Shown: positions 36,446-45,123 of the stretch, piece after piece | Position numbering within the stretch: the first letter of the stretch is position 1 | Layout of the letters: the number at the start of each line of letters is the position of its first letter | Assembly: GCF_001443605.1 (NCBI RefSeq) | Contig: NZ_CP013118.1 | Coordinates: 3,033,501-3,097,500, forward strand | Direction: 5' to 3' | Origin: Salinivirga cyanobacteriivorans | Lineage (GTDB): Bacteria > Bacteroidota > Bacteroidia > Bacteroidales > Salinivirgaceae | Length of the DNA stretch: 64,000 nt | Notes under the pieces: model-generated | The model's input: the letters and a program-made list of their open reading frames with translations, nothing else | Database searches by the model: none | What the model was told of the DNA's origin: nothing | Program-made: the position numbers and the translations under genes

Positions 36446-37621
36446 GTGATGGATTATGATCAAAAAATAGAAATTGAGCCCAGAAAGTTCGTGGCACCGG
36501 AATATATTTTTGGTGCTGATGCCCGTAAAATGGCTATCAATTATGTGAAGAAACTGGGCGGAGAAAAGATTTTATTAGTTACAGATGGTGGCTTATTGCA
36601 AACTCCGTGGATTAAAGAGATAGAGGATGATCTACAGTTAAATGAAATTGACTATATAATTTTTCATGATATTTCACCAAATCCCAGAGATAATGAGGTG
36701 GTATTGGGGGTAAATGTATATGAGAATGAAAACTGTAATCTGATATTAGCCATTGGGGGAGGAAGTGTATTGGATTGTGCAAAAGGCATTGGTATTGTGG
36801 CAACTAATAAACAACCGATTGAATGCTTTGAAGGCGTGGATAAAATAAAAACACCAATCCCACCATTGGTTTGCATACCGACAACTTCAGGCACGTCAGC
36901 AGATGTTTCCCAGTTTGCAATTATCAACAGGGAGAAGGAACGTTATAAGATGGCCATTATCAGTAAAGCTACTGTGCCTGATGTTGCTTTGATTGATCCG
37001 GTTGTGTTAACAACTATGAGCAAGTCACTTACAGTATTTACTGGTATGGATGCGCTTTCGCATGCGTTTGAAGCTTACGTTTCTAATGCAAGCTCGGCTT
37101 TTACAGATTTATATGCATTGGAAGCGATTAAAATAATTAATTCCAGCCTTAAAAACTCTGTTGATAACCCTAATGATATTCAACTAAGGGCCAAGACTAT
37201 GCTGGCCAGCCTTTACGCTGGTTTGGCATTTTCAAATGCCAGCCTCGGATGCGTGCATTCATTGGCACACAGCCTGGGTGGATTTCTTGATTTGCCTCAT
37301 GGAGAGTGTAATGCAATTTTGTTACCACACGTTGTGGATTATAATTTTTATCAGGCTAAAGAAAAATATATTAAAATAGCTCAATTACTTAACTTGAATA
37401 TAGATAGTGATGATGAGGCTAAAGCCAAAAGAAGTTTAATTGAGTACCTGAGAAACGTGCAATTAAGTTTGGGGGTGGACCCATTTCTTAAAAAACGGGG
37501 CGTTTCACCAGATATAATTACAGCCCTGGCTGAAAAAGCATATAATGATCCGTGTAACGCCACAAATCCACGAGAACCTAAAAAAAGCGACCTGCAGGCA
37601 ATTTATTTGCAAGCTTTATGA
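36446..37621 (+). CDS. Iron-containing alcohol dehydrogenase (first)
   Basis: A 391-residue group III (iron-type) alcohol dehydrogenase. The NAD(P) region GGGSVLDCAKGIGIV and PTTSGTSADVSQFA are intact, and the metal site is formed by Asp and His in DVALIDP, MDALSHAFEAYVS, HSLAHSLGG and LPHGECNAILLP. It would interconvert an alcohol or diol and an aldehyde in fermentation. It is similar in plan to the second Fe-ADH at 41244 but clearly diverged, so the two are not a recent duplication. It is followed 138 nt later by a histidine kinase gene and may be controlled by it (inference). Confidence 0.92.
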   Translation: MMDYDQKIEIEPRKFVAPEYIFGADARKMAINYVKKLGGEKILLVTDGGLLQTPWIKEIEDDLQLNEIDYIIFHDISPNPRDNEVVLGVNVYENENCNLILAIGGGSVLDCAKGIGIVATNKQPIECFEGVDKIKTPIPPLVCIPTTSGTSADVSQFAIINREKERYKMAIISKATVPDVALIDPVVLTTMSKSLTVFTGMDALSHAFEAYVSNASSAFTDLYALEAIKIINSSLKNSVDNPNDIQLRAKTMLASLYAGLAFSNASLGCVHSLAHSLGGFLDLPHGECNAILLPHVVDYNFYQAKEKYIKIAQLLNLNIDSDDEAKAKRSLIEYLRNVQLSLGVDPFLKKRGVSPDIITALAEKAYNDPCNATNPREPKKSDLQAIYLQAL

Positions 37622-37759
37622 CCTTGAGGCCAATATAACTTTAATATTATAAAACAAAAACCAATAAAAAAATACTCACAAGCTTGATTATCGAATTAAT
37701 CCGTTATTTACATAATTGTTCCGGAGGATAGATTGATTGTCAGAAATTTATATTTATAA

Positions 37760-38968
37760 ATGAAGCATGATTGGCGAAAAGAAAGAGATAAAATCATTGG
37801 GTTGGGAGAAGACTCCCTCAAGAAAAGTTATTATCCTAAGCTTCAGGAAAAGATAAGTGAACTGCAAGCTGCCTATGAAAATCTTCAGACGATTTACGAT
37901 AGCATTGCTGATGGTATATTTATTCACGACGATTTTGGAAAAATATTATCTGTAAATCAGAGAGCAAGAGAGATTTTTGAAATCGACGAAGATAATTATG
38001 AACTATACAACATTTATGACCTGTCTTCTTCTACTATGAATTTGAATGACTTAGAGCCGCTATGGAAAAATGTGCTTGCAGGAGAATCCGCCACATTGCA
38101 ATGGACAGGAAAGACCGTAAAAACGAAAATGGATATTTTTGTCCAGGTTACACTTAACAAATCAATTTGGTATGGGAGAAAAGTAATTGTAGCTGTTGTT
38201 CGGGATTTCCGGGAACGTAAAAAATACGAACAAGCTCTTTTTGATGCTAAAGAAAAAGCAGAAGAAAGTGACAAATTGAAGTCAGCTTTTCTTGCAAATG
38301 TAAGTCATGAAATTCGTACACCAATGAATGCTATTCTTGGCTTTACAGCTTTGCTAAAGCGCCCTAAACTGAGTGGTAAAAACCAGGAAAAATACATCGA
38401 TATTATTCATAATAGTGGAAAAAGAATGCTTAACACAATTGATGATATCATGGAAATATCGAAAATTGATTCCGGGCAGGTAAAAGTAAATTATGAAGAG
38501 GGTGACTTGAATAAGCTAATGCAGTATTACCATGATTTCTTTAAACCGGAAGCAGATCGTAAAGGGTTAAGATTGGAGTGTAAAAATACAAACCTCACTG
38601 AATCAGTTCCTATAAAAACCGATTTACATATGTTTGATTCAATAATGGTAAATCTTCTTAAGAATGCAATAAAATACACCGATAAAGGCTACGTAAAATT
38701 CTTCTGTGAATGCTGTCCGCCAAAGAATCCCAAAAGTTTTTGTTTTACTATTTCAGACAGCGGAATTGGAATCCCGGAGGACAGAGTTGACGCAATATTT
38801 CACAGATTTGTCCAGGCCGATATTGAAGACAGGAAAGCCTATGAGGGAATGGGTTTAGGCTTATCCATAGCAAAACATTATGTCGATACACTTGGTGGTA
38901 AAATCAGCGTAGAATCTGTCCCTGAGAAGGGATCAACCTTTAAATTTGTTTTACCTCAAAGAGGTTAA
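37760..38968 (+). CDS. Cytoplasmic PAS-domain sensor histidine kinase
   Basis: A 402-residue kinase without membrane helices. A short coiled coil (KISELQAAYENLQTIYDS) leads to a PAS domain at about 40-155 (ADGIFIHDDFGKILSVNQRAREIFEI). The dimerisation/phosphoacceptor domain contains H183 (ANVSHEIRTPMNAILGF), and the ATPase domain has the N box (NLLKNAIKYTDKG), SDSGIGIPEDRV and GMGLGLSIAKHYV. No response regulator is encoded beside it; the next gene is a sigma-54 activator without a receiver domain. It probably senses an internal redox or metabolic signal. Partner unknown. Confidence 0.9.
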   Translation: MKHDWRKERDKIIGLGEDSLKKSYYPKLQEKISELQAAYENLQTIYDSIADGIFIHDDFGKILSVNQRAREIFEIDEDNYELYNIYDLSSSTMNLNDLEPLWKNVLAGESATLQWTGKTVKTKMDIFVQVTLNKSIWYGRKVIVAVVRDFRERKKYEQALFDAKEKAEESDKLKSAFLANVSHEIRTPMNAILGFTALLKRPKLSGKNQEKYIDIIHNSGKRMLNTIDDIMEISKIDSGQVKVNYEEGDLNKLMQYYHDFFKPEADRKGLRLECKNTNLTESVPIKTDLHMFDSIMVNLLKNAIKYTDKGYVKFFCECCPPKNPKSFCFTISDSGIGIPEDRVDAIFHRFVQADIEDRKAYEGMGLGLSIAKHYVDTLGGKISVESVPEKGSTFKFVLPQRG

Positions 38969-39132
38969 TTGCACCAGCTGATTAATTGTGACCTTTTTTT
39001 TACAACACTTGCTCCTAAGTGTTCAAGAACAGTTGTTTCTGTTTTTATAAAACACCCCTTCGGATTGAATTTTGATATATGTTGATATCAAATCTGTGCA
39101 TACACAAATTGTGCAGGGAAAATTATAAACAG

Positions 39133-41031
39133 ATGGATAATTCAAACCTCATTGGATCTTCTCACGAGCGAAGTCAGACCTATGGCGTACCAATTTCACG
39201 AAAATATCCTGAGAACAGACTTTCAGAGAATGATTTTGAAGTACGACTTAAAGAAAATGATGAGTTGCTTTCACATGCTTCCTATATTATTTTACAACTG
39301 TATAAAACTGTTGCTGGTTCAGGTTTCTTTATTAATGTTACAGACGCCCAGGGTTGTATTCTTACTATTAAGGGAGATGAAGAGGTGATGAGGGGGGCGG
39401 AAAAACTGCAGATGGTAGAGGGCGCCTATATGAATGAGGCCTCTATTGGTACCAACTCTATGGGTTTGGCCATTCATGAGCGAAAACCGGTTCAGGTTAC
39501 AGCACAAGAGCATTTTATTTCTGCTTACCATAATTGGACTTGTTCTGCCGCGCCAATTATGCTCGATGATCAGGTTATTGGTTGTATTAATATGACCGGA
39601 CATGCAGATCTTGTTCATTCGCATACCCTGGGAATGGTTATTTCTGCAGCTCATGCTATAGAAAATAGAATTAGTCAGCAAAAGGTACTTCAAAAGCTTG
39701 AAACTTCTAATCAATTTGCCTTTGCAATGATGAATAATCTGGCTTTTGGGGTAATGGCCATCAATATCAGCGATGAGGTTGAATGGGTTAACGATACTGC
39801 GTGTCGGCTAATTAATATTAGAAGAACCGATTTGCTATCCAAAGATGTAAATTCTTTGATGACAGATTGGCGAAGAATAAAACGTATTATTTTAAATGAA
39901 CTAAAATTTATAGACGAACACACAAGTTTTAATATTCCTGAAATTAATGAGCAGTTTTTATTCAATGCATATGTGATTCGTGGCGAAAATAGTGCCATGC
40001 ACGGCTATTTGCTCACCTTTAGGCCGTTCAGCAGAATTGTGGATCTGATCAGGAAATATCAAAATCACCACACACGTTTTAGTTTTGATAATATTGTGGC
40101 CGAGAGTCCTTCTATGCGACAACTAGTTGAGAATGCGCAACAGGTGGCAACAAAACCATCAACCATTTTGCTTAGCGGAGAGAGTGGTACGGGTAAGGAG
40201 GTGCTGGCACAATCCATCCACAATGCTTCGTTGAGAAAAGACGGTCCTTTTATAGCCCTTAATTGTGGCGCAATAGCAAGCACTTTAATTGAAAGCGAGC
40301 TTTTTGGTTATGAAGAAGGAGCTTTTACCGGCGCAAAAAAGGGGGGAGCACCGGGAAAATTTGAGTTGGCTAATCATGGCACATTGTTTTTAGATGAAGT
40401 TGGTGATATGCCGCTTGATATGCAGGTGAAATTGTTACGCTGTATTCAGGAGGGCTATGTGACCCGTGTAGGTGGGAAAAAAGATATGCGGGTTGATGTT
40501 CGCATTATTGCAGCAAGCAATAAAAATTTACAACTGGAAATAGAAAAAGAGAACTTCAGGCTTGATCTGTATTACCGCTTAAATGTAATCAATCTTCATG
40601 TGCCGGCTTTACGCGATCGTAAGGCGGATATTATGCATATGGCGCGCTTTTTTGCCGCTCAAAAAGCAGAAAAAATGGGCAAACCCATGCCTTTTATTGA
40701 TAGCCGCGTAAGCCTGTTTCTTGAAAATTATAGCTGGCCGGGCAATGTAAGAGAGCTGGAAAATATGATGGAACGTTTTGTTGTCTTGGATGGCAATATG
40801 GATAGTCTCCTCAATCAGAATAATACAGCATCTGAACAAATGCCAATAGCAGCTGTGCAAAATACCAATCAGTCATTCACCCCTCAAACGCTTGCTGAAA
40901 TAGAAAAAAACGCAATTATTTCCTGCTTAAAAACATATGATTTTAATATCTCAAAAGCAGCTAAAGTGTTGAATATAAGCAGAAATACCCTCTATTTGAA
41001 AATAAAGAAGTATAATATTAGCTTAGGATAG
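39133..41031 (+). CDS. Sigma-54-dependent activator, AcoR type (GAF-PAS-AAA+-Fis)
   Basis: A 632-residue enhancer-binding protein. The ATG at 39133 is chosen because it lies just ahead of the AcoR-like SSHERSQTYG segment; an ATG at 39079 adds 18 unconserved residues. A GAF domain (GSGFFINVTDAQGCIL, EASIGTNSMGLAIHERKPV) and a PAS domain precede the AAA+ module with Walker A GESGTGKE, the sigma-54-contacting GAFTGAKKGG loop, Walker B LFLDEVGDMP and the R-finger region. A Fis-type HTH (FNISKAAKVLNISRNTLYLKIKKY) ends it. AcoR relatives activate acetoin or alcohol genes; the Fe-ADH gene downstream is the likely target. Confidence 0.93.
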   Translation: MDNSNLIGSSHERSQTYGVPISRKYPENRLSENDFEVRLKENDELLSHASYIILQLYKTVAGSGFFINVTDAQGCILTIKGDEEVMRGAEKLQMVEGAYMNEASIGTNSMGLAIHERKPVQVTAQEHFISAYHNWTCSAAPIMLDDQVIGCINMTGHADLVHSHTLGMVISAAHAIENRISQQKVLQKLETSNQFAFAMMNNLAFGVMAINISDEVEWVNDTACRLINIRRTDLLSKDVNSLMTDWRRIKRIILNELKFIDEHTSFNIPEINEQFLFNAYVIRGENSAMHGYLLTFRPFSRIVDLIRKYQNHHTRFSFDNIVAESPSMRQLVENAQQVATKPSTILLSGESGTGKEVLAQSIHNASLRKDGPFIALNCGAIASTLIESELFGYEEGAFTGAKKGGAPGKFELANHGTLFLDEVGDMPLDMQVKLLRCIQEGYVTRVGGKKDMRVDVRIIAASNKNLQLEIEKENFRLDLYYRLNVINLHVPALRDRKADIMHMARFFAAQKAEKMGKPMPFIDSRVSLFLENYSWPGNVRELENMMERFVVLDGNMDSLLNQNNTASEQMPIAAVQNTNQSFTPQTLAEIEKNAIISCLKTYDFNISKAAKVLNISRNTLYLKIKKYNISLG

Positions 41032-41104
41032 CGCTGTCCTAAAATTGAACAGTGTCCTAAAGTTATACAATGCGATTATTTGTTTTGTGTAGTTTTAGGA
41101 CACT
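41023..41104. promoter_or_regulatory. Candidate enhancer (UAS) repeats for the sigma-54 activator
   Basis: TTAGGATAGCGCTGTCCTAA (41023-41042) is a 20-bp palindrome with 18 matching positions that overlaps the activator's stop codon. TGTCCTAAA recurs at 41053-41061 and inverted as TTTAGGACA at 41094-41102. Such clustered sites 75-155 bp upstream of a promoter are the usual placement for an enhancer-binding protein. Confidence 0.5.
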
Positions 41105-41110
41105 TTTTTT
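41051..41110 (+). terminator. Hairpin with T-run after the activator gene
   Basis: AGTGTCCTAAAGTTATAC and GTGTAGTTTTAGGACACT form an 18-bp near-perfect stem around an 18-nt loop, followed by a T-run. It may end transcription of the activator gene. The same arms carry the TCCTAAA repeats, so terminator and protein-binding roles may coexist. Confidence 0.6.
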
Positions 41111-41177
41111 GAGTGTATTTCTTTATTGGTATCGTTGTCGTGGCTAATGCCCTTTGCGTAAGGTATTTATGTTGGTC

Positions 41178-41194
41178 TGGCATTTCCTTTGGCA
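41178..41194 (+). promoter_or_regulatory. Candidate sigma-54 promoter of second Fe-ADH
   Basis: TGGCATTTCCTTTGGCA resembles the -24/-12 consensus TGGCACG-N4-TTGCW: the -24 GG is right, but the -12 GC reads GG at the strict spacing (GC one base later). It lies 50-66 nt before the ATG. Confidence 0.4.
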
Positions 41195-41243
41195 TAGGTA
41201 AATCGGAAATTCATCTTAAATATTAACCTAAAATTATAATACG

Positions 41244-42410
41244 ATGAAACGATTTACATTGCCAAGAGATCTTTATTTTGAAAAAGGTAGTTTAGAAGTA
41301 CTAAAACAACTTGAAGGGAAAAAAGCGACCATTGTTGTAGGTGGTGGTTCAATGAAACGCTTTGGTTTTTTAGATACCGTTGAACAGTATTTAAAAGAAG
41401 CTGGTATGGAAACCCAACTTATTGAAGGTGTTGAGCCAGACCCAAGTGTTGAAACAGTTATGAAGGGTGCCAAAAAAATGCAGGAATTTCAGCCCGATTG
41501 GATTGTAAGTATTGGCGGGGGATCTCCAATTGATGCTGCTAAAGCAATGTGGGTTTTCTATGAATATCCTGATGCTAAATTTGAGGATATAGCAAAACCT
41601 TTTAATATTCCAACATTGCGCAAAAAAGCACGTTTTGCTGCCATTCCTTCAACCAGCGGAACAGCAACTGAGGTTACAGCCTTTTCAGTAATTACTGATT
41701 ACAAAGTAGGTATTAAATACCCACTGGCCGATTTCGAAATTACCCCTGATTTAGCTATTCTTGATCCTGAGATTGCATACAAAATGCCTCAAAACCTCAC
41801 TGCACACACAGGTATGGATGCGCTAACTCATGCCACAGAGGCAATAACTGCTGCTTTAGCTTCTGACTTCAGCGATCCTTTGGCTTTGAAAGCCATTAAA
41901 ATGATCAAAGAAAACATGCTTGCTTCTTATAATGGTGATTCCGATGCGCGCGATGCATTACATGTTGCCCAATGTTTAGCGGGTATGGCTTTTAGTAATG
42001 CTTTATTGGGTATTTGCCACAGTATGGCACATAAAACGGGAGCAATTTATCACATTCCACACGGATGTGCCAATGCCATTTATTTGCCAACTGTAATTGA
42101 GTGGAATCGTGAGGTAGCTGAATCGAAATATGCTGAGATAGCCCGCTATATTGGTCTTGAGGGTTCAACCGATAAAGAATTGTGCGATGCATATATTCAA
42201 ATGATCCGCGATTTGAATAAAGCAATGGGTATTCCTGGGTCGCTTAAAGAATACGGAATCGATGAGGAGGAGTTTAATGAAAACCTTGATCGCATATCTG
42301 TAAATGCAGCAGCAGATGCGTGTACCGGATCAAACCCAAAAGAAACAAAAGTAGAAGACTTTAAAAAGCTATTTACAGCAGTTTATTATGGAACTGAAAT
42401 AGTAGCATAA
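41244..42410 (+). CDS. Iron-containing alcohol dehydrogenase (second)
   Basis: A 388-residue group III alcohol dehydrogenase of the butanol-dehydrogenase-like branch. Cofactor motifs are IVVGGGSMKRFG, SIGGGSPIDAAKAMWVFYE and PSTSGTATEVTAFSVI; metal ligands lie in DLAILDPEIA, MDALTHATEAI, HSMAHKTGA and HGCANAIYLP. It would reduce aldehydes to alcohols with NAD(P)H as a fermentative electron sink. It stands alone between two terminators, behind sigma-54-like sites, and so looks separately inducible by the upstream activator. Confidence 0.93.
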   Translation: MKRFTLPRDLYFEKGSLEVLKQLEGKKATIVVGGGSMKRFGFLDTVEQYLKEAGMETQLIEGVEPDPSVETVMKGAKKMQEFQPDWIVSIGGGSPIDAAKAMWVFYEYPDAKFEDIAKPFNIPTLRKKARFAAIPSTSGTATEVTAFSVITDYKVGIKYPLADFEITPDLAILDPEIAYKMPQNLTAHTGMDALTHATEAITAALASDFSDPLALKAIKMIKENMLASYNGDSDARDALHVAQCLAGMAFSNALLGICHSMAHKTGAIYHIPHGCANAIYLPTVIEWNREVAESKYAEIARYIGLEGSTDKELCDAYIQMIRDLNKAMGIPGSLKEYGIDEEEFNENLDRISVNAAADACTGSNPKETKVEDFKKLFTAVYYGTEIVA

Positions 42411-42420
42411 TGCACACAAT

Positions 42421-42491
42421 CAGGAGGCTATAACTTCAAAACCCATAACACTAACTTTTGCCCAAAAAGAAAATTATAGTCTCCTGTTTTT
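42421..42491 (+). terminator. Terminator with long loop
   Basis: CAGGAG-G-CTATAA pairs with TTATAG-T-CTCCTG (one mismatch) around an unusually long loop of about 40 nt, followed by TTTTT. It closes the Fe-ADH unit. The following 42492-42572 shows no clear promoter match. Confidence 0.75.
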
Positions 42492-42572
42492 CTTATTCCA
42501 AAGGAAATAGCAATAAGATATTAGCCTTGTTTTAGCTTTTTACTTAAAGCATGTGATTTATAATTCAATGAT

Positions 42573-44843
42573 ATGGAAAGATTCGAGATTTTACAAAAAA
42601 GAGAACTTGCCCGGGATATTTTTTTTCTAAAAGTATACGCTCCGGTAATCGCCGGCGCTGCACAACCAGGCCAGTTTTTAATTGTAATAAATGATGTTCA
42701 TGCTGAGCGTATTCCGCTTACAATTAGTGACTACTCAAGCGATGAGGGAACCGTTGATCTTGTTGTACAGGCCATCGGTTTTTCTACACGTAAAATTGTT
42801 CAACATGAAGTTGGCGAATGTTTTGCCGATGTTGTTGGTCCCCTGGGCAACCCATCTGAATTTGTTGAGATGCCACTCCCGGATCCTCAGAATCAACATT
42901 TGCTTTTCGTAGCCGGCGGAATTGGTGCTGCTCCCATTTATGCTCAGGTGAAATATTTTCAGCAAAATGGTATTCAAACCACAACCATTGTCGGAGCGCG
43001 CAACGCTGATTTTATTATTCTGGAAGAAGCATTTCGTCAAACCGGAACAGCTTTGCATCTATGCACCGACGATGGTAGTCGGGGTTTTCATGGCAATGTT
43101 ACGGAGCTACTATCAGATTTAGTCGAGCGCGAGAAATTACATTTTGACCATGTCATCACAATAGGTCCGCTTATTATGATGAAATTTGTAGAGCAAACCA
43201 CATGGAAGTACAATTTGCCTTGCGTAGCATCGCTTAATTCATTAATGATTGATGGTACAGGCATGTGCGGAGCCTGCCGTGTGACCGTTGACGGCAAAAC
43301 TCGTTTTACTTGTGTCGATGGTCCCGAGTTTGATGCGCACAAGGTCGATTTTAATGAGGCGCTAACCCGACAACAAAATAAGAAACCGCATAAGCACGAT
43401 CATTACTGTAATCTCAAAAAAGCAGTCAACGAAAAACACAAAGTAAGGAATACTCGCATTACTGTTCGGGAGCAACCGGCTTCTATACGCAGTAAAAATT
43501 TTAATGAAGTTTGCTATGGCTATAATGCGCAAGAGGCCATGAAAGAGGCTGCCAGGTGCTTGCAGTGTAAAAAACCACGTTGCGTAGGCAGTTGTCCGGT
43601 TCATATTGATATTCCGGGGTTTATTGCTGAAGTTGCCAATGGAAATTTCCAAAAAGCTTATGAGGTATTAAGTATGAGTACCAGTTTACCTGCCGTCTGT
43701 GGGCGGGTTTGCCCCCAGGAAACGCAATGCGAAGGTGAGTGTGTTTTAGGAATAAAAGGAGAACCCGTTGCTATTGGAAAACTTGAGCGTTTTGTTGCTG
43801 ATTGGGCATTGTCTAATGTGCAGCCAATTGCAAAAGAAGTGGAGCCTGGTGCTTCAAAAGTTGCCGTTGTTGGTTCCGGCCCTGCAGGTCTAACGTGTGC
43901 CGGCGATTTAGCCAAAATGGGTTATCGCGTTACCGTTTTTGAGGCATTGCAAAAAGCTGGAGGTGTGTTGGAATATGGAATTCCTGAGTTTCGCCTGCCC
44001 AAAAAAAATGTAGTTGCAAAGGAAGTTGATCGCCTGTCAGCAATTGGTGTTGATATTCAAACAGATTACATCATCGGAAGGGCCGGCAATGTAGATCATC
44101 TTTTACAAAGCGGTTATGATGCTGTTTTTATAGGCGCCGGAGCAGGTTTGCCACGGTTCATGAATTTGCCAGGAGAAAATTTAAACGGTGTGTACTCGGC
44201 CAATGAATTTCTTACACGAGTCAATCTCATGCAGGCCTATCGCGACGAATTTGACACCCCGGTTGAGCTTGCCGATAATGTGGTTGTTATCGGCGGAGGA
44301 AATGTGGCAATGGATGCTGCCCGCACCGCTGTTCGTCTGGGAGCCAGCGTTTCATTGGTTTACCGGAGAGGTGAGTCCGAACTACCGGCACGTCAGGAAG
44401 AAATTCATCATGCCAAAGAAGAGGGTATCGATTTTCAATTACTCACAAATCCTGTGGAATTTCTGGGCGATGTAAACAGCGACCTCCAAAGTGTAAGATG
44501 TGTACGCATGGAATTGGGTGAACCAGATGCCTCGGGCCGCAGAAGACCTGAGCCTGTTGAGGGAAGCGATTTTATTATTGAGGCAGGAACAGCCATTGTC
44601 GCTATTGGAACCAGCCCCAATCCATTGTTGAAGAAAGCTGCCCCTGAAGTAAGTCTGAATAAATGGAATTGCATTGATGCTGACAACGAATGGGGGAAGA
44701 CCACGCAACCCGGTGTGTTTGCGGGTGGTGATGTAGTAACCGGTGCTGCAACAGTTATTGAAGCCATGGGTGCCGGAAAGCGCGCTGCTAAAGCTATTGA
44801 TAATTACGTAAAAAAAATCAAAAATCAATCCTATGCGGTTTAA
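42573..44843 (+). CDS. nfnAB: Fused NfnAB-type NADH-dependent ferredoxin:NADP+ oxidoreductase
   Basis: A 756-residue fusion. Residues 1-285 match the NfnA/ferredoxin-NADP reductase type: FAD-binding RIPLTISDYS, nucleotide-binding VAGGIGAAPIYAQ and a 2Fe-2S site with C217, C232, C235 and C247. Residues about 300-756 match NfnB/GltD: two 4Fe-4S sets (C329/332/337/341 and C376/380/386/390), VAVVGSGPAGLTCAG for FAD, VVVIGGGNVAMDAARTA for NAD(P) and the closing GVFAGGDVVTGAATVIEAMG. NfnAB couples NADPH, NADH and ferredoxin by flavin-based bifurcation. It heads the hydrogenase operon, which suggests that it balances ferredoxin and NAD(P)H against H2. An NfnAB-like sulfide dehydrogenase is the alternative. 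Confidence 0.88.
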   Translation: MERFEILQKRELARDIFFLKVYAPVIAGAAQPGQFLIVINDVHAERIPLTISDYSSDEGTVDLVVQAIGFSTRKIVQHEVGECFADVVGPLGNPSEFVEMPLPDPQNQHLLFVAGGIGAAPIYAQVKYFQQNGIQTTTIVGARNADFIILEEAFRQTGTALHLCTDDGSRGFHGNVTELLSDLVEREKLHFDHVITIGPLIMMKFVEQTTWKYNLPCVASLNSLMIDGTGMCGACRVTVDGKTRFTCVDGPEFDAHKVDFNEALTRQQNKKPHKHDHYCNLKKAVNEKHKVRNTRITVREQPASIRSKNFNEVCYGYNAQEAMKEAARCLQCKKPRCVGSCPVHIDIPGFIAEVANGNFQKAYEVLSMSTSLPAVCGRVCPQETQCEGECVLGIKGEPVAIGKLERFVADWALSNVQPIAKEVEPGASKVAVVGSGPAGLTCAGDLAKMGYRVTVFEALQKAGGVLEYGIPEFRLPKKNVVAKEVDRLSAIGVDIQTDYIIGRAGNVDHLLQSGYDAVFIGAGAGLPRFMNLPGENLNGVYSANEFLTRVNLMQAYRDEFDTPVELADNVVVIGGGNVAMDAARTAVRLGASVSLVYRRGESELPARQEEIHHAKEEGIDFQLLTNPVEFLGDVNSDLQSVRCVRMELGEPDASGRRRPEPVEGSDFIIEAGTAIVAIGTSPNPLLKKAAPEVSLNKWNCIDADNEWGKTTQPGVFAGGDVVTGAATVIEAMGAGKRAAKAIDNYVKKIKNQSYAV

Positions 44844-45084
44844 AACAACAATATCTATTTGTCTTGGAAGCTCCTGTTATCGCAGGGGAAACCAGGAGGT
44901 GCTCGAATTAATCAAGGAGTACCTGAACGAAAATCAATTAGCCGACCAGGTAGAGTTTAAAGGGCATTTATGCACTGGTAAGTGTGCTGAAGGACCCAAT
45001 TTGCAAATCAATGGCAAGGAATTTCATCATGTGGACCGGAATGCGGTTATCGAAATTCTGGATAAGCATTTTCAACTGGTCTGA
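44833..45084 (+). CDS. NuoE-like [2Fe-2S] thioredoxin-fold ferredoxin (first)
   Basis: An 83-residue protein with the thioredoxin-like 2Fe-2S pattern of NuoE/HydC C-terminal domains: C10-x4-C15 (CLGSSC) and C47-x3-C51 (CTGKC). It lacks the helical N-terminal half of full NuoE. Its start overlaps the nfnAB stop by 11 nt, showing translational coupling. It probably carries electrons between the Nfn-like enzyme and the hydrogenase-type proteins; no NuoF-like partner is present in the window. Confidence 0.85.
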   Translation: MRFKTTISICLGSSCYRRGNQEVLELIKEYLNENQLADQVEFKGHLCTGKCAEGPNLQINGKEFHHVDRNAVIEILDKHFQLV

Positions 45085-45123
45085 TTCTATTTTCTGAATC
45101 GCAATCAATAAAAAATTATACTA

